From the NCBI GenBank assembly GCA_965662725.1, contig CBFIIT010000029.1, forward strand, positions 1-22,083: DNA of 22,083 nucleotides. The letters are read 5' to 3'. Positions 7,984 to 15,494 of the stretch are shown piece after piece. The notes under the pieces were generated by a model, which did no database searches, had not been told where the DNA came from, and saw nothing but the letters and a program-made list of their open reading frames with translations. The number at the start of each line of letters is the position of its first letter. The stretch's first letter is position 1. The position numbers were made by a program, and so were the translations under genes. Origin of the DNA: UBA8337 sp965662725. Its GTDB lineage: Bacteria > Pseudomonadota > Alphaproteobacteria > RS24.

Positions 7984-8599
7984 CGGTTACCGCCAGACAA
8001 ATACAATCTTCATCCCCCTCAGCCCGCGGACGGTGCTGAATATGCTGGTCAGCCAAGGCCAACTGCCCGCGCTCATAAAGCCGATTGCCGTCGCGGAATG
8101 CGCCACGAAGAACCAGCGTCGCTTCAATGCCACTATGTGTGTGACGCGGAGCTGCTTTACCCGGCTTGATACGCAGTAACTTTACGCTCTCACCTTGATC
8201 ACCGATAGGCAATTTTACCTGCTTAACACCCGGATACGCGAATTTCCAACCGGCATCCTCAATCGGGCCGTTAAGAACATCACGCAACGCATTTGGCAAG
8301 TCGCTATTGCACTTATCAGTTTTTGAAGTCTCTATTCCAGAGGTTTCTGCAGCTTCGTTTACCGGCTCGTTCAAACGGGCCATCAGCGCATCGAGGCTGC
8401 CTTCGGCAATCTCTGCATGCTCTGCTTCTTCAAGCAAAATGCCGTTTAATTGCTCCAGAGCATTATATTGCTCGCGGGCTTCCGGTGATAAAGTGATGAA
8501 ACTTGCCATCAACACCGACATACCAAATCCAAGGTCACCGGCGGCGTATTGGGCTACCAATGACTCCAAGCTAGGGCTTAATGGGATATGCGCGTTCAA
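7922..8599 (-). CDS. chrR: ChrR-like cupin anti-sigma factor with a zinc-less anti-sigma domain
   Basis: In Rhodobacter, ChrR holds the ECF sigma factor RpoE inactive until singlet oxygen appears. This 225-residue protein has the same two-part build. The C-terminal cupin keeps all four metal ligands with the exact Rhodobacter spacing: H153, H155, E159 and H189 (HTHSGIE, then QHRP). The N-terminal anti-sigma domain is recognisable by QYAAGDL and LSPEAR. Aligned on these, the four zinc ligands known in Rhodobacter (H6, H31, C35, C38) become P9, F34, S38 and A41. A Glu/Ala-rich linker (about 43-100) joins the domains. The start is TTG with AAGAGG 5 bases upstream, and an in-frame stop closes the region above it. 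No sigma factor gene adjoins it, unlike the usual rpoE-chrR pair. It could be a zinc-independent anti-sigma factor or a repurposed cupin sensor. Confidence 0.85.
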   Translation of the reverse strand: MNAHIPLSPSLESLVAQYAAGDLGFGMSVLMASFITLSPEAREQYNALEQLNGILLEEAEHAEIAEGSLDALMARLNEPVNEAAETSGIETSKTDKCNSDLPNALRDVLNGPIEDAGWKFAYPGVKQVKLPIGDQGESVKLLRIKPGKAAPRHTHSGIEATLVLRGAFRDGNRLYERGQLALADQHIQHRPRAEGDEDCICLAVTDGALKFTDNLGRIARDFFGR

Positions 8600-8712
8600 A
8601 TTTGCCTCTTTAGTGCTTCAACCATTAAAAATAATCAGTATAAACTACGATGTAAACCATTCATTGGATTAGGCAAATATAGATTTTTTTGCCACAGTGC
8701 CGGGAGATGTAA
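8600..8712. promoter_or_regulatory. Divergent intergenic region between chrR and cysK, with candidate promoters
   Basis: This A+T-rich gap must hold the promoters of both the leftward chrR operon and the rightward cysK. On the minus strand TTTACA (8656-8651) and TATTTT (8633-8628) are separated by 17 bases, a fair housekeeping-sigma match. On the same strand TAATCC (8671-8666) and TAGTTT (8647-8642) are 18 bases apart, which resembles but does not equal the Rhodobacter RpoE consensus TGATCC-N18-TAAGA as I remember it. A good plus-strand promoter for cysK was not obvious. All of this is pattern matching by eye. Confidence 0.35.
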
Positions 8713-9711
8713 GTGCAGTTCCATGACGATATGATTGCCGCAATTGGCAATACACCGCTGATAAAGCTCAAAAAAGCCTCCGAAGAGACAGGCTGCAACA
8801 TTCTTGGCAAAGCCGAATTTATGAATCCCGGCCAATCTGTTAAAGACCGCGCCGCCCTTTACATCATTAAGGATGCAGAGAAAAAGGGGCTTTTAAAGCC
8901 CGGCGGCACGATTGTTGAAGGCACAGCCGGCAATACCGGCATTGGCATAGCCTTGGTGGCCAATGCGCTGGGTTATAAATCGGTTATTGTTATTCCTGAA
9001 ACACAAAGCCAAGAAAAGAAAGATATGCTGCGTCTTGCCGGTGCCGAGCTTATTGAAGTGCCCGCCGTGCCATATAAAGACGAAAATAATTACGTTAAAT
9101 ATTCCGGTCGCTTGGCGGCGGAATTGGCAGAGAAAAGTGAGAATGGCGCAATATGGGCCAATCAATTCGACAATGTTGCCAATCGTGAAGCGCATATTGA
9201 AACCACCGGTCCGGAAATCTGGCAGCAAACAGATGGCAAAGTTGATGGCTTCACCTGCGCCATTGGCACAGGCGGCACGCTGGCCGGAACCGCGATTTAT
9301 CTGAAACAAAAGAATCCTGATATTCACATCGCTGCTGCCGACCCGATGGGCGCGTCCATGTATCATTGGTTCAAGCACGGCGAATTGAAAGCCGAGGGCA
9401 CGTCAATTACTGAAGGCATTGGCCAAGGCCGCGTCACCGCCAATATTGAAGGTGCGCCGATTGATGACGCCTATCAAATCCCTGATGATGAGGCACTGCC
9501 GATTGTCTTTGATTTGCTGAAAAATGAAGGGCTGTGCCTTGGCGGCTCGTGCGGCATCAATATTGCCGGTGCCATGCGCATGGCGCGTGAACTTGGCCCC
9601 GACCATACGATTGTCACCATATTGTGCGATTACGGCACGCGCTATCAATCCAAACTTTTCAATCCTGCCTTTTTGAAGAAACAGGGCCTGCCCTATCCTG
9701 ATTGGCTATAA
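8713..9711 (+). CDS. cysK: Cysteine synthase (O-acetylserine sulfhydrylase), PLP-dependent
   Basis: This enzyme makes cysteine from O-acetylserine and sulfide in the cytoplasm. The fold-type II PLP motifs are clear: IGNTPLIKL at 11-19, NPGQSVKDR with the PLP-binding Lys at residue 44, the loop EGTAGNTGIG, and the phosphate-binding GTGGTLAGT. The loop reads TAGNTG where textbook CysK has TSGNTG, so the Ser that contacts substrate is Ala, a version I associate with one branch of the family. The start is GTG 8713, supported by GGGAG at 8702-8706 with 6 bases between; an ATG at 8731 would cut into the conserved N terminus. The 332-residue length is normal. A GNAT gene follows after 8 bases. A cystathionine-beta-synthase-like activity is not excluded. 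Confidence 0.9.
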   Translation: MQFHDDMIAAIGNTPLIKLKKASEETGCNILGKAEFMNPGQSVKDRAALYIIKDAEKKGLLKPGGTIVEGTAGNTGIGIALVANALGYKSVIVIPETQSQEKKDMLRLAGAELIEVPAVPYKDENNYVKYSGRLAAELAEKSENGAIWANQFDNVANREAHIETTGPEIWQQTDGKVDGFTCAIGTGGTLAGTAIYLKQKNPDIHIAAADPMGASMYHWFKHGELKAEGTSITEGIGQGRVTANIEGAPIDDAYQIPDDEALPIVFDLLKNEGLCLGGSCGINIAGAMRMARELGPDHTIVTILCDYGTRYQSKLFNPAFLKKQGLPYPDWL

Positions 9712-9719
9712 ACCGTCTC

Positions 9720-10235
9720 ATGACCCGTCTTCAGACCATTGTTACCCATCTCGCCATGGACGCGCCGCTGGCGGTCGCCGATAGCGAGATTGTCTGGCCC
9801 GACGGGGTATCATTCGCGCATGAAGCGAATATCGCACTGCAAGATTATCGTGCCCTGTATGACAAGGTTGGCCGAAAATGGCATTGGGTCAACCGGCGGC
9901 ACTTATCCGATAAACGTTTGGCCGCGCTTATTCATCATCCGGCAACCGAGATTTTTGTCTTAGTTGAAAACGGCGAGTCCATCGGCTTTGTTGAATTAAA
10001 CGGCCGTCTGTTTCCGCAAATTGAAATTGTTTTCGTCGGCCTGGTGGAGAGCGCTATCGGTCGCGGTTTCGGCCCTAAAATGATGCAAGCCAGCTTGCAA
10101 CATATCAAACAACGGCAAGCCAAACGGGTGATTATTCAAACCTGCACACTTGACCATCCGGCCGCGCTAAAGCTGTATCAAAAACTCGGCTTTGCCGCTT
10201 ATAACCGCAAGCAAGTCGAGATTGTCGACACTTAA
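9720..10235 (+). CDS. GNAT family N-acetyltransferase
   Basis: A 171-residue acetyltransferase of unknown substrate. The acetyl-CoA pyrophosphate loop is in IGRGFGPKMM, preceded by the strand EIVFVGLVE, and the C-terminal HPAALKLYQKLGF is the usual GNAT closing helix. The chosen ATG lies 8 bases after the cysK stop and has no clear ribosome site, so it probably depends on translation of cysK. An in-frame TTG at 9702 would overlap the cysK end and is the alternative. The stop overlaps the aapP stop on the other strand by 4 bases. Proximity to cysteine synthesis does not reveal its substrate. Confidence 0.85.
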   Translation: MTRLQTIVTHLAMDAPLAVADSEIVWPDGVSFAHEANIALQDYRALYDKVGRKWHWVNRRHLSDKRLAALIHHPATEIFVLVENGESIGFVELNGRLFPQIEIVFVGLVESAIGRGFGPKMMQASLQHIKQRQAKRVIIQTCTLDHPAALKLYQKLGFAAYNRKQVEIVDT

Positions 10236-10972
10236 TGCGACAAAACTTGGCTGAGAAACAATTTGGTGCGTTCGTTTTCAGGGTTTGAGAAAAACGCTTC
10301 CGGCGCATTTTGCTCAACGATCTCGCCCTCATCCATGAAAATCACCCGATCGGCAACCTGACGGGCAAAACCCATTTCATGCGTCACGCACAACATGGTC
10401 ATGCCTTCCTGCGCCAGTTCAACCATCACATCCAGCACTTCTTTAATCATTTCCGGATCAAGCGCCGAGGTCGGCTCATCAAACAGCATAATGCGCGGGT
10501 TCATGCACAAAGCCCGTGCAATGGCGACTCGTTGCTGCTGGCCGCCCGAAAGCTGGCCCGGATATTTATCGGCTTGGTCGGGAATGCGCACACGCTCCAA
10601 AAGCTCGCGCGCCAGTTTTTCGGCTTCGGCTTGTGGCTTTTGCTGCACCCAAATCGGCGCCAATGTGCAATTTTCCAAAACCGTCATATGCGGAAATAAA
10701 TTAAACTGCTGAAACACCATGCCGACATTGGAACGAATTTCTTCGAGGTTTTTCAAAGAGCCATCCAGCGTCATGCCTTCCACCTCAATCTCGCCTTCCT
10801 GATGCGCTTCGAGGCGGTTAATGCATCGAATAAGCGTCGACTTGCCACTGCCGGACGGGCCGCAAATGACAATTTTCTCGCCACTGGCAACATCCAAATC
10901 AATGTCGCGCAGCACATGAAAATTGCCGAACCATTTATTCATTTTGCTGATGCGAATAACGGGGTCACTCAT
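10232..10972 (-). CDS. aapP: General L-amino acid ABC transporter, ATP-binding protein AapP
   Basis: This is the ATPase of a polar amino acid importer. Walker A (GPSGSGKS) is at residues 38-45, the Q-loop lies in MVFQQFNLFPHMTVLEN, the signature is LSGGQQQR, Walker B is MLFDEPTSALDPEM and the switch His is in VTHEMGFARQVADR. These are typical of the GlnQ/HisP/AapP group, and 246 residues is standard. The ATG overlaps the aapM stop by 4 bases, so the pair is translationally coupled. It is the last gene of the aapJQMP operon and ends tail to tail with the GNAT gene. I see no terminator in the overlap. Confidence 0.95.
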   Translation of the reverse strand: MSDPVIRISKMNKWFGNFHVLRDIDLDVASGEKIVICGPSGSGKSTLIRCINRLEAHQEGEIEVEGMTLDGSLKNLEEIRSNVGMVFQQFNLFPHMTVLENCTLAPIWVQQKPQAEAEKLARELLERVRIPDQADKYPGQLSGGQQQRVAIARALCMNPRIMLFDEPTSALDPEMIKEVLDVMVELAQEGMTMLCVTHEMGFARQVADRVIFMDEGEIVEQNAPEAFFSNPENERTKLFLSQVLSH

Positions 10973-12090
10973 GTGTCGTTCCTATCGGTCGAAAGATGAT
11001 GTTCCATAAAAATTGAATAACGCGACATGGCAAAACAAAACAGCCAGAAAACCGCACCGGCAAATACATAGCCGGTAATATGCGTTTCGGGGGTCGCCCA
11101 GCTTGCATCGGTGAAGTGCAATTGCACAATGCCAAGCAAGTCAAACAAGCCGACAATCAGCACTAAGGTCGTATCCTTAAACAGGCCGATAAATGTGTTC
11201 ACAATGCCCGGTATCACCAGCTTCAAGGCCTGTGGCAGAATAATCAATCGCGTGGTCTTCCAATATCCGAGGCCAAGTGCGGCGGCAGCCTCATATTGCC
11301 CTTTCGGTATCGCTTGCAAGCCGCCGCGCACCACTTCGGCCATATAGGCGGATGAAAATAACGCAACACCGATAAGGCAGCGCACCAGCTTGTCGAAATT
11401 CACCCCATCGGGCAAAAACAGCGGCAGCATGACACTGGCCATAAACAGCACGGTAATAAGCGGCACGCCGCGAAATATTTCGATAAAGCCAATACACAAG
11501 GCGCGCACAATCGGCAAATCAGAACGCCGCCCAAGCGCCAGCAAAATACCAAGCGGCAAAGAGGCTACAATGCCGGTTATCGCGACCACTAAAGTCACCA
11601 GCAAGCCACCCCAATCGGTAGTATCGACGGTTTCCAAACCCAAAACACCGCCGGTCAGCATGATGAAGGCAAACACCGGGTAAAAGCCGAGCAGATAAAT
11701 CATATTGGCGCGCTTATAACCGACCGACGGCATCAGCATTGGCAGCAGCCCCAACAAGCCGGAGAGGAATACCAAATCCACCCGCCAGCGTTCGGCATCC
11801 GGATAGCGGCCATAAATAAATTGGCCGAATTTCGCTTCGATAAACGGCCAGCATGCACCCTGCACTTCTTTTAAACAGGCCGTGCGGTCATCACCGCTAA
11901 AGCTGGCATTTAATATCGCCCAGCCAAAAATCACCTCGAGAATATACAATATGAGGATGCTGGCCAGCACGGTCATTGCGGTGTCGAATTTGGTGGCAAA
12001 AAGATTGGCCCGCGCCCAACCGACAAAGCCGACCGTATTGGCCGGTGCCGGACGTGGTGCGCTTGGCGTCCATGATGATGCGCTGCTCAT
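10969..12090 (-). CDS. aapM: General L-amino acid ABC transporter permease AapM
   Basis: This inner-membrane subunit is 373 residues with about eight hydrophobic segments, beginning near residue 35 (TAMTVLASILILYILEVIFG). A loop with two Cys (residues 65-95) precedes the core. The C-terminal half carries the permease coupling loop GQYEAAAALGLGYWKTTRLI followed by LPQALKLVIPGIVNTF, which docks on the ATPase. The long N-terminal part before the conserved permease module separates AapM from small HisM/GlnP permeases. It overlaps aapQ upstream and aapP downstream by 4 bases each. AapM and AapQ form the heteromeric channel. Confidence 0.93.
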   Translation of the reverse strand: MSSASSWTPSAPRPAPANTVGFVGWARANLFATKFDTAMTVLASILILYILEVIFGWAILNASFSGDDRTACLKEVQGACWPFIEAKFGQFIYGRYPDAERWRVDLVFLSGLLGLLPMLMPSVGYKRANMIYLLGFYPVFAFIMLTGGVLGLETVDTTDWGGLLVTLVVAITGIVASLPLGILLALGRRSDLPIVRALCIGFIEIFRGVPLITVLFMASVMLPLFLPDGVNFDKLVRCLIGVALFSSAYMAEVVRGGLQAIPKGQYEAAAALGLGYWKTTRLIILPQALKLVIPGIVNTFIGLFKDTTLVLIVGLFDLLGIVQLHFTDASWATPETHITGYVFAGAVFWLFCFAMSRYSIFMEHHLSTDRNDT

Positions 12091-13211
12091 GCGTTTTGCC
12101 CCACAAGCGCAATGCGCGCATTATATCGGTTCATCGCCCATGAAGTGAGCAGGCTCAAACTCAGATAGATCATCATGGTAATGAAAATAATTTCTACCGC
12201 CTGCCCGACCTGCGTCAGCGTGGTGCCGGCAAATACCGAGACAATATCCGGATAGGCAATCGCTACCGCCAATGAAGAGTTTTTGGTTAAATTCAAATAC
12301 TGGCTGGTCAACGGCGGAATGATGACCCGCAAGGCTTGTGGAATAACCACCAATCGCAGTGCTTTATTATCCGGCAAGCCCAACGCAGACGCGGCCTCAC
12401 GCTGACCTTTTGAGACCGATTGAATACCGGCGCGCACAATCTCAGCAATAAAGGATGCGGTGTACAGGCTGAGCGCCAAGAGAAGCGCAACAAACTCAGG
12501 AATAACGGTAATGCCACCGCGGAAATTAAAGCCTTTAAGCTGCGGCATATCAAAACTGAACGGCACGCCGACAATCAACGCGGCGGCCAAAACTCCGCCA
12601 ATCACGACCGCCAATAAAGGCCGCCAGACCGGAGCTGCCGTGCCGCTCTCAAGCAATGAAAGACGCGCACGGCGGCGCAACCAGAAAAACGCGGCAATCG
12701 ATCCTAAAATCACCAGACCGTAAGCCCAAGCCCCCGGCCCCGATTGCAGGGCCGGAACAACAATGCCGCGATTGCTGAGAAACACGCCATCGGCAATATC
12801 AAGCGCACGACGCGGCGGTGGCAAATTGCGCAACACGCCGAAATACCAAAACATGATTTGCAGCAAAAGCGGCACATTGCGGAAAATCTCGACATAGACC
12901 ATGGCCATTTTATTAATCAGCCAATTATTCGATAGCCGCGCCACGCCTAGCGCAAAGCCAAGCACGGTGGCAAAGGCAATGCCCAATATTGAGACCAGCA
13001 AGGTATTCAAAAGGCCGACAGTCAGCACGCGGGCAAAGCTGCTGTCCTCGGTATAATCAATCAGTGTTTGGTTAATGCCGAAACCGGCACGCTCTGACAA
13101 AAAGCCGAAACCGGAATTGATATTTTGACGCTCCAAATTGCTTTGCACATTTGCCACCAGCCAGAACATGGCAAGCAGCAACGCGCACAGCACGGCAATC
13201 TGCAGCAACAC
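12087..13211 (-). CDS. aapQ: General L-amino acid ABC transporter permease AapQ
   Basis: This inner-membrane partner of AapM has a first membrane helix followed by SNLERQNINSGFGFLSERAGF, a stretch typical of AapQ. The coupling loop reads SKGQREAASALGLPDNKALR, followed by IPQALRVIIPPL. From GTG 13211 it is 374 residues, but that codon has no ribosome site and would put the first helix at the very N terminus. The same frame is open up to the aapJ stop, adding up to 16 codons that include LKAKLLRRD, a basic stretch fitting the cytoplasmic side of a helix. An ATA at 13247-13245 sits 7 bases after ACGGAG, so a non-standard start is possible. Other AapQ proteins usually have a longer basic N terminus. 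Confidence 0.9.
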   Translation of the reverse strand: MLLQIAVLCALLLAMFWLVANVQSNLERQNINSGFGFLSERAGFGINQTLIDYTEDSSFARVLTVGLLNTLLVSILGIAFATVLGFALGVARLSNNWLINKMAMVYVEIFRNVPLLLQIMFWYFGVLRNLPPPRRALDIADGVFLSNRGIVVPALQSGPGAWAYGLVILGSIAAFFWLRRRARLSLLESGTAAPVWRPLLAVVIGGVLAAALIVGVPFSFDMPQLKGFNFRGGITVIPEFVALLLALSLYTASFIAEIVRAGIQSVSKGQREAASALGLPDNKALRLVVIPQALRVIIPPLTSQYLNLTKNSSLAVAIAYPDIVSVFAGTTLTQVGQAVEIIFITMMIYLSLSLLTSWAMNRYNARIALVGQNA

Positions 13212-13259
13212 ATCACGGCGCAGCAGTTTGGCTTTCAGCGTCTCTATCGGTCTGCTCCG

Positions 13260-14282
13260 TTAGCGGATGGGCGGCGCATATTGCAACCCGCCATCAGTCC
13301 ATAGCGCATTGTAACCGCGCTTAATGCCGAGCGGTGTATTGACGCCGACATTACGTTCAAAAATCTCGCCATAATTGCCGACTTGCTTGACAGCTTGCAG
13401 CGCCCAGTCAGCCGGAATACCAAGATTGGCGCCGAATGTGCCGTCTTTGCCTAAAAGCCGTTTGATGGACGGGTTTTTCGACGACATCATTTGACCGATA
13501 TTCTTTGACGTCACGCCAAGCTCTTCCGCCGTTACTGTCGCATAATGTACCCAAGCGATAATATCGCCCCAGCGGTCATCGCCCTGCCGCACAGCCGGGC
13601 CAAGCGGCTCTTTCGAAATGATTTCCGGCAGCACAATATGCGCTTTCGGGTCAGTCAATTTCAGCCTTTGGGCATAAAGCGCCGAATGATCGGTTGTATA
13701 AGCATCGCAGCGGCCTGCATTATAGGCGGCGACCGCCTCGTCAGCTTTCTCAAAAGCGACGATTTCATATTGCATATTATTGGAACGGAAATAATCAGCC
13801 GCATTCAATTCAGTTGTTGTCCCCTGATTGGTGCAAAGCGTTGCGCCATCCAATTCAGAAGTCGCGGTAACGCCAAGGTCAGAGCGCACCATAAAGCCCT
13901 GCCCGTCATAATAATTCACTGCCCGAAAATCGACACCCAATGCAGTATCGCGGTGCATAGACCAAGTTGTGTTGCGGGCGATGATATCGACCTCGCCGGA
14001 CTGAATAGCGGTAAAGCGTTCTTTGGCAGAAAGCGGCGTGAATTTTACTTTCTTCGCGTCGCCAAAAATAGCGGCGGCCACAGCGCGGCAGAAATCGACA
14101 TCCATGCCGGTCCAATTTCCTTTATCGTCAGGATTGGAAAAGCCCGGCAAACCCTGCGACACACCGCATTGCACATGGCCCCGTTTTTTAACAACTTCCA
14201 GCGTATTTCCGGCAGCTTGTGTCGCCATCGGCGCGAATATCAGCGACGCAGCAACGACTAAACTCAAGTGTTTGATTTGCAT
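13260..14282 (-). CDS. aapJ: General L-amino acid ABC transporter periplasmic binding protein AapJ
   Basis: This family 3 solute-binding protein catches amino acids in the periplasm and delivers them to AapQM. The chosen ATG gives 340 residues, beginning with a signal peptide (MQIKHLSLVVAASLIFAP, cleaved after TQA or nearby). GAGG lies 6 bases upstream. Two upstream Met codons in frame (14321 and 14294) would put extra hydrophilic residues before the signal and the ribosome site inside the gene. The mature start LEVVKKRGHVQCGVSQGLPG, WTGMDVDFCRAVAAA and NTTWSMHRD are AapJ hallmarks. It is the first gene of aapJQMP and diverges from the metC-like gene across 60 bases. Confidence 0.95.
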   Translation of the reverse strand: MQIKHLSLVVAASLIFAPMATQAAGNTLEVVKKRGHVQCGVSQGLPGFSNPDDKGNWTGMDVDFCRAVAAAIFGDAKKVKFTPLSAKERFTAIQSGEVDIIARNTTWSMHRDTALGVDFRAVNYYDGQGFMVRSDLGVTATSELDGATLCTNQGTTTELNAADYFRSNNMQYEIVAFEKADEAVAAYNAGRCDAYTTDHSALYAQRLKLTDPKAHIVLPEIISKEPLGPAVRQGDDRWGDIIAWVHYATVTAEELGVTSKNIGQMMSSKNPSIKRLLGKDGTFGANLGIPADWALQAVKQVGNYGEIFERNVGVNTPLGIKRGYNALWTDGGLQYAPPIR

Positions 14283-14342
14283 AACCAACCTCATTAACGA
14301 ATAATGCGGGAACTGTAACATTTATTGTCGGAAAGAAAACAG
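14283..14342. promoter_or_regulatory. Short divergent promoter region between aapJ and the metC-like gene
   Basis: These 60 bases separate two outward-facing genes and must contain promoters and ribosome sites for both, unless the start of the metC-like gene is the TTG at 14325, which would shrink the gap to 42 bases. On the plus strand TTAACG (14294-14299) and TAACAT (14316-14321) are 16 bases apart, a weak match to a housekeeping promoter. The overlap of the two control regions suggests joint regulation of amino-acid uptake and sulfur amino acid metabolism. Confidence 0.35.
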
Positions 14343-15494
14343 GTGAAAGACGAAACCAAAGCAATTAATGCCGGACGCGACCCTGCTGCACATAGCGGCG
14401 CGGTCAACACGCCTGTCTATCATGCCTCGACTATTCTTTATCCGTCGCTAGCGGCCATTCGTGGTGAGGAGAAAATTCCCTATACATATGGGCGGCGCGG
14501 CACCCCGACCACCACTGCCTTGCAAGATGCGATGAACGCGCTTGAGAATGCCGATGGCACAATGCTGACGCCATCCGGCGCGTCCGCCGTATCTTTGGCG
14601 ATTATGGCTGCCGTATCATCCGGCACACATATGTTGATGGTCGATAGCGTTTATCAGCCGACACGCAAATTTTGCGACCGGTTTTTAAAAGATTTCGGTG
14701 TTGAGACCGAGTATTACGACCCGCTTATCGGCGGCGATATTGCCGGTCTTATTCGCGACAATACCGCTTTGATTTTTATGGAAAGCCCGGGCTCGCAAAC
14801 TTTTGATATGCAAGATGTGCCGGCAATTGTTGCGGCGGCGCAAAAAGCCAATGTGAAAACCGCAATTGATAATACATGGGCGACGCCGCTGAATTTCAAA
14901 CCGCTCGACCATGGCGTTGATTTTTCCATCATGGCGGCGACGAAATATGTTGTCGGTCATGCCGATGCACTGCTTGGCACGGTCTCGGCCAAGGGCGCAA
15001 ATTTTAATAAGCTGAAAACCGTGCATGGGCTTATCGGCATGAGTGTTGGCCCTGATGACGTATTTTTGGCTTTGCGCGGCCTTCGCACCATGCCGACGCG
15101 GATGAAGCAACACCAGCAAGCGGCTTTGGATATTGCAGGATGGCTGCAAGATTTTGATTTTGTCCGACAGGTTTATTATCCGGCTATGCCCGACGCGCCC
15201 GGGCATGAGATTTGGCAGCGCGACTTTGCCGGTGCCGGTGGCTTGTTCTCCATTGAGTTGGAGCCGTGCAGCGAACAGCAACTTGCCGCCATGCTGGATA
15301 ATATGAACCTATTCGGCATGGGTTATAGTTGGGGCGGCTTTGAAAGCCTAATCGTCCCTTGCGAGATTGTCCGCACAGCCAGCCAATTCACGTCGGATGG
15401 GCAAATGCTACGCCTTAATATCGGGCTAGAGCATATTGATGATTTAAAAGAAGACTTGCGCGCCGGTTTTGCGCGCGCCGGATATGGCGTCTAA
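14343..15494 (+). CDS. metC: Cystathionine beta-lyase-type PLP enzyme (Cys/Met metabolism family)
   Basis: A fold-type I PLP enzyme of the trans-sulfuration family, expected to cleave cystathionine to homocysteine, pyruvate and ammonia in the cytoplasm. NTPVYHASTILYP, YGRRGTPTTTALQDAM, LTPSGASAVSLAIMA and DNTWATP are family motifs. The PLP Lys lies in MAATKYVVGHADALLGT, near residue 200, and ATPLNFKPLDHGVD precedes it. The C-terminal LRLNIGLEHIDDL is also typical. GTG 14343 is my start, with GGAAAG 7 bases upstream, giving 383 residues. TTG 14325 is in frame and would add SERKQV, and I cannot exclude it. Related lyases and gamma-synthases share these motifs, so beta-lyase is the best but not the only reading. 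The stop overlaps that of the Sel1 gene. Confidence 0.87.
   Translation: MKDETKAINAGRDPAAHSGAVNTPVYHASTILYPSLAAIRGEEKIPYTYGRRGTPTTTALQDAMNALENADGTMLTPSGASAVSLAIMAAVSSGTHMLMVDSVYQPTRKFCDRFLKDFGVETEYYDPLIGGDIAGLIRDNTALIFMESPGSQTFDMQDVPAIVAAAQKANVKTAIDNTWATPLNFKPLDHGVDFSIMAATKYVVGHADALLGTVSAKGANFNKLKTVHGLIGMSVGPDDVFLALRGLRTMPTRMKQHQQAALDIAGWLQDFDFVRQVYYPAMPDAPGHEIWQRDFAGAGGLFSIELEPCSEQQLAAMLDNMNLFGMGYSWGGFESLIVPCEIVRTASQFTSDGQMLRLNIGLEHIDDLKEDLRAGFARAGYGV

Noticed and set aside
14283..14321. Longer aapJ start at ATG 14321
   Set aside because: It would put 13 extra residues before a normal signal peptide and place the GAGG ribosome site within the gene.
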